Shown here in pieces: positions 12,032-14,461 of a DNA stretch of 14,461 bases. Origin of the DNA: DTLA01 sp034436295. Lineage in GTDB: Bacteria; Chloroflexota; Anaerolineae; DTLA01. Numbering within the stretch: position 1 is the first letter of the stretch; every line of letters begins with the position of its first letter. Made by a program: the position numbers and the translations under genes. The stretch spans positions 1 through 14,461 of the forward strand of contig DAOTVT010000243.1 in assembly GCA_034436295.1 (NCBI GenBank). Reading direction: 5' to 3'. Under the pieces are notes generated by a model that was not told the DNA's origin, made no database searches, and saw only the letters and a list, made by a program, of their open reading frames with translations.

Positions 12032-13479
12032 GCATTCCGCGACCCGTATGGGTGGGGCTGGGGTTCGCCTGGCTTGTCCTCAGCGGATTTGTCGGCTGGG
12101 GCGTCGGTATCCCCTACGGGATGTTCCTGGCGTGGGCGGGCATCGCCACGGCGGTGTTCGTGGCCAACCCGTTCGCCGGCGCGCTGGGCCTGCTGGTGCT
12201 CAACGTTCTTGCGGCCGACTGGGGGCGGGCGTTCGTCCTGTTTCCCGACAAGCCGTACAACATCAATCAGGCGGGCCTCGCCAACCTGGTGATGGCCGGC
12301 CTGGCCGTGGTGTACGTCATCCGGCGTCGCCCCAGACTCGCGCCGTTGACGCTGCCCTTCGTTGCGTTCCTGGCGGCGGGGCTTGTCAGTATCCCCTTCT
12401 CGTCCAGCCCCTTCGCGGGCGTGCGCGACTGGACGCGGATGTTGCCGCTGGCGGGACTGTACGTGGTAGCCGCCGAGTCGTTTCGCGGAGCGCCCCGCCG
12501 CGCGCGTGTGTGGGTGTGGGCCATGGTCGTGTCCAGCGTGTGGCCGGCAGTGGTCTCTGTGTATCAGGGGCTCACGTACAGGGGATACCACAACGTAATC
12601 GCTGGCCCTGGGCAGAATCGCGTGCTCGGCACGTTGTCGCACCCGATTGCCTACGGCGTATACCTGGGTATCATCGTCGCGCTGGCGATCTACCTTTTCG
12701 GCACCGGCGCGCGAAAGTGGGGGAGAATCCCGCTGGCCCTGTGGGTGGTGTTCAGCCTGGCGCTGCTCTTCTTCTCGTATTCGCGCGGCCCGGCGCTGGC
12801 GATGTTTTGCTCGCTCGTCGCGCTGGCGCTCCTTGCGCGCCGCGAGACGGCAAAGGCGCGGGCGGGCCTGATAGGGCTGGCCGTGGTCTTCCTGGCCGTC
12901 GTGCTCCTGGCGGGCCGCGTCCAGGACTTGCTCACGCCATTCTTATACCGCACGGTGGAGCCCGTGCCGGCCGGGGAAGTGAAGGCTCCCAGGCCCACCC
13001 CGACACCGCCCCTCGGCGGTTCTACGGGCACAACCCCAACACCGGTGCCCACGCGCCCTGCTCCGGCGCTGAACTCCGTGTCGTGGCGACTGAACCTTTG
13101 GCGCTTCGCGGTGGATCTGGCGCTGGAGCGGCCCCTGGTTGGGCTTGGGCTTGGCGGCTTCCCGGACCAATCCCCCAGGCTGGTGGGGTTTGAGGTAACG
13201 CCGCACAACGATTTTGTGCGGGTGTTCGCGGAGATGGGGGAGCTGGGGCTTGGGACGTTCGTCTGGCTGTGGGGGGCGGCGATGTGGCGGCTGTTCCAGT
13301 TCTGGCGGCGCGCGCCTGACCGTCCGCTGTCGCTTTTTGCGGCCGTGCTTCTGGCGGTGGCCGTCGGCTACCTGGTCAACAGCCTGTCCGCCGACTTGCT
13401 GAACAACCCCACGGTGGGCTGGGTATTCTGGCCGCTGATGGCCCTGCCGGAGGCTTTCGCGCCCCGCTCGGAGGCGTAG
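12004..13479 (+). CDS. O-antigen ligase / Wzy_C family membrane protein
   Basis: 491 residues, about ten or more hydrophobic segments. Family features are FFSYSRGPALAM (256-267) and a large extracytoplasmic loop (about 305-420). The loop contains SWRLNLWRFAVDLALERPLVGLGLGGF and VTPHNDFVRVFAEMGELGL; arginine and histidine in these loops are the residues implicated in ligation in WaaL-type enzymes (here R261, R362, H401). Such proteins either polymerise or transfer lipid-linked glycans to an acceptor outside the membrane. The start at 12004 has AGAGGGGG upstream; the frame open to 11857 is not used. A proline/threonine-rich stretch at about 329-355 sits inside the loop. It lies directly before a glycosyltransferase, fitting a polysaccharide assembly operon. 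Confidence 0.88.
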   Translation: MEDTPLFRVSIPRPVWVGLGFAWLVLSGFVGWGVGIPYGMFLAWAGIATAVFVANPFAGALGLLVLNVLAADWGRAFVLFPDKPYNINQAGLANLVMAGLAVVYVIRRRPRLAPLTLPFVAFLAAGLVSIPFSSSPFAGVRDWTRMLPLAGLYVVAAESFRGAPRRARVWVWAMVVSSVWPAVVSVYQGLTYRGYHNVIAGPGQNRVLGTLSHPIAYGVYLGIIVALAIYLFGTGARKWGRIPLALWVVFSLALLFFSYSRGPALAMFCSLVALALLARRETAKARAGLIGLAVVFLAVVLLAGRVQDLLTPFLYRTVEPVPAGEVKAPRPTPTPPLGGSTGTTPTPVPTRPAPALNSVSWRLNLWRFAVDLALERPLVGLGLGGFPDQSPRLVGFEVTPHNDFVRVFAEMGELGLGTFVWLWGAAMWRLFQFWRRAPDRPLSLFAAVLLAVAVGYLVNSLSADLLNNPTVGWVFWPLMALPEAFAPRSEA

Positions 13480-13481
13480 GC

Positions 13482-14408
13482 ATGGGCGGGGGTGAGCCCG
13501 TGCGCGCCATCACGGTCGCCATTTGCACCTATGGCGAGGCGCCACACCTGGCCGGGGCGCTGGCGTCGGCGGTGGAGCAGGAAACCCCTGCCGACCTGCG
13601 CGTGGACATCCTCTGCGTGGACAACAACCCCATGCCTGCCGTAACGCTGCCGGACGATTTGGCAGCCCGCGTGCGCGTCGTCCGCGAGCCAGCGCCCGGG
13701 CTTTCGCGGGCGCGCAACGCCGCTGTGGCCCATGCCCTCGGCGACGCCATCGCCTTCATGGATGACGACGCGGTGGCGGCGCCGGGTTGGGTGGCGGCCC
13801 TGGCCCACGACCTGGAGCGCACCGGCGCCTGGTGCCTGGGCGGTCGGGTGCTCCCGCGGTGGCCCGGCGACGAGCCGACCTGGCTGGACCCGCGCCTGCG
13901 CTATCTGCTCAGCGTCGTGGACCTGGGCGATGAGGTCCGGTACCTGCGGGGGCCTATCTTCCCCTGCGGCGCGAACCTCGCCATACGGAGGTTTGCCTTT
14001 GAGCGGGTGGGCCCCTTTCGGCTGTCGCTGGGGCGCAGGCCCGGGTCGCTTCTGTCGGGCGAGGAGATAGATTTCTTCCGCCGCGTGCTGCGGGCGGGGG
14101 GCACGGTGGCCTACACGCCCCGCGCTGTTGTCCATCACATCATCCCGGCGTCGCGGCTCACGCCGGCCTTTGTGCGCCGCCGCGCGTGGTGGGAGGGCAA
14201 GACCCTGGCGCTGCTGGACCGGCTGGACCGGGGCTGGGCCTACGCGCTGGCGGTGGCCGTGGCGCGGGCGGGCCTGGCGGCGGTGCGCGAGCCGGCCGCG
14301 TGGGTTGGGGCGCGGTGGGCGGGGCGCGCGCCCGAACTCGCCCTCTGTCGCGCCGCGAAGGTGCGCGGGTACTGGGCCGGGCTGTTCGCTCCCCTTAACC
14401 GCGAATAG
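13482..14408 (+). CDS. Family 2 glycosyltransferase
   Basis: 308 residues. GT-A fold motifs: ITVAICTYGEAPHLAGAL (10-27), VDNNP (46-50), GLSRARNAAV (73-82), the metal-binding FMDDDA (92-97, Asp 94-96), PCGANLAIRR (161-170), and GEEIDFFRRVL (193-203), where an acidic residue would be the catalytic base. The C-terminal quarter is Ala/Arg-rich with a possible membrane-associated helix. GGAGG lies 7 bp before the ATG, 2 bp after the ligase stop; GTG at 13500 is a lesser alternative. Its last codons (CGC GAA TAG) lie inside a copy of the intergenic repeat, so the present C-terminus may be a product of repeat insertion. Donor sugar and acceptor are unknown. Confidence 0.9.
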   Translation: MGGGEPVRAITVAICTYGEAPHLAGALASAVEQETPADLRVDILCVDNNPMPAVTLPDDLAARVRVVREPAPGLSRARNAAVAHALGDAIAFMDDDAVAAPGWVAALAHDLERTGAWCLGGRVLPRWPGDEPTWLDPRLRYLLSVVDLGDEVRYLRGPIFPCGANLAIRRFAFERVGPFRLSLGRRPGSLLSGEEIDFFRRVLRAGGTVAYTPRAVVHHIIPASRLTPAFVRRRAWWEGKTLALLDRLDRGWAYALAVAVARAGLAAVREPAAWVGARWAGRAPELALCRAAKVRGYWAGLFAPLNRE

Positions 14409-14461
14409 CGCCAATCCACGCGAATGGGGACGGAGCGTAGCCCTAGGTGCGACGCACTTCC
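14393..14461. repeat. Inverted copy of the MITE-like repeat, cut by the window edge
   Basis: Positions 14399-14422 are the reverse complement of the right end seen at 8187-8210, 8372-8395, 8813-8836 and 8946-8969, with one base changed (TAG for TAA). The core GGTGCGACGCACTTCC (14446-14461) follows. So the same family bounds the glycan region on both sides, in opposite orientation. Confidence 0.8.

Noticed and set aside
13368..14414. 348-codon minus-strand frame opposite the family 2 glycosyltransferase
   Set aside because: It is a mirror of a gene with clear GT-A motifs, and is Arg/Pro/Gly/His-rich as is typical of antisense GC-rich frames.

Overview
The window is GC-rich bacterial chromosome. 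It probably comes from a member of the Chloroflexota (Anaerolineae-like). This is inferred from three features: surface proteins with very long Thr-Pro linkers, two secreted proteins ending in a Tyr-Met-Pro motif, and clusters of intergenic repeats built around CCACGAATAAC. No rRNA, tRNA, CRISPR array, transposase or phage gene is visible.

Layout. (1) Positions 1-1939, plus strand: the 3' part of a large surface protein (Thr-Pro linkers and two SdrD/Cna-B-like domains), translationally coupled to a small secreted cohesin-like protein. (2) Positions 2022-4036: a hairpin between convergent genes, a small Cys-rich DUF3795-type protein (minus), plsY for glycerol-3-phosphate acylation (plus), then an AlkZ-related winged-helix protein (minus). 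(3) Positions 3176-7937, minus strand, read right to left: PAS-domain protein, HAD phosphatase, GNAT acetyltransferase, ilvE, a DNA-repair-type radical SAM protein with a C-terminal helix-hairpin-helix, and the AlkZ-related gene. Good sigma-70-type promoters precede ilvE and the radical SAM gene, so this is at least three transcription units. (4) Positions 8034-8985: no gene. It is a tandem array of about 184-bp repeat units with imperfect terminal inverted repeats. The array is interrupted by a REP-like element with a perfect 42-bp palindromic core. (5) Positions 9009-9540: a strong promoter, a leader with a 16-codon open reading frame that runs into an intrinsic terminator, then a SWIM zinc-finger gene with its own terminator. 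(6) Positions 9564-14408, plus strand: a close-packed surface-glycan operon with a flippase-like membrane protein, a GT-B transferase-like protein, a small ORF, an O-antigen-ligase-family protein and a family 2 glycosyltransferase. (7) Position 14393 to the end: another copy of the repeat, inverted, which supplies the stop codon of the last gene.

How it fits together. The right-hand operon looks like assembly and transfer of a cell-surface polysaccharide. The left-hand pair are cell-surface proteins. The radical SAM/AlkZ-related pair looks like a DNA-damage or base-modification module in which the usual uracil-DNA-glycosylase-type partner is replaced by a different glycosylase-like fold. The most striking undescribed candidate is the leader at 9009-9206. 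The stop codon of the 16-codon ORF lies at the top of the terminator hairpin, which is the geometry expected for ribosome-controlled attenuation of the SWIM gene.
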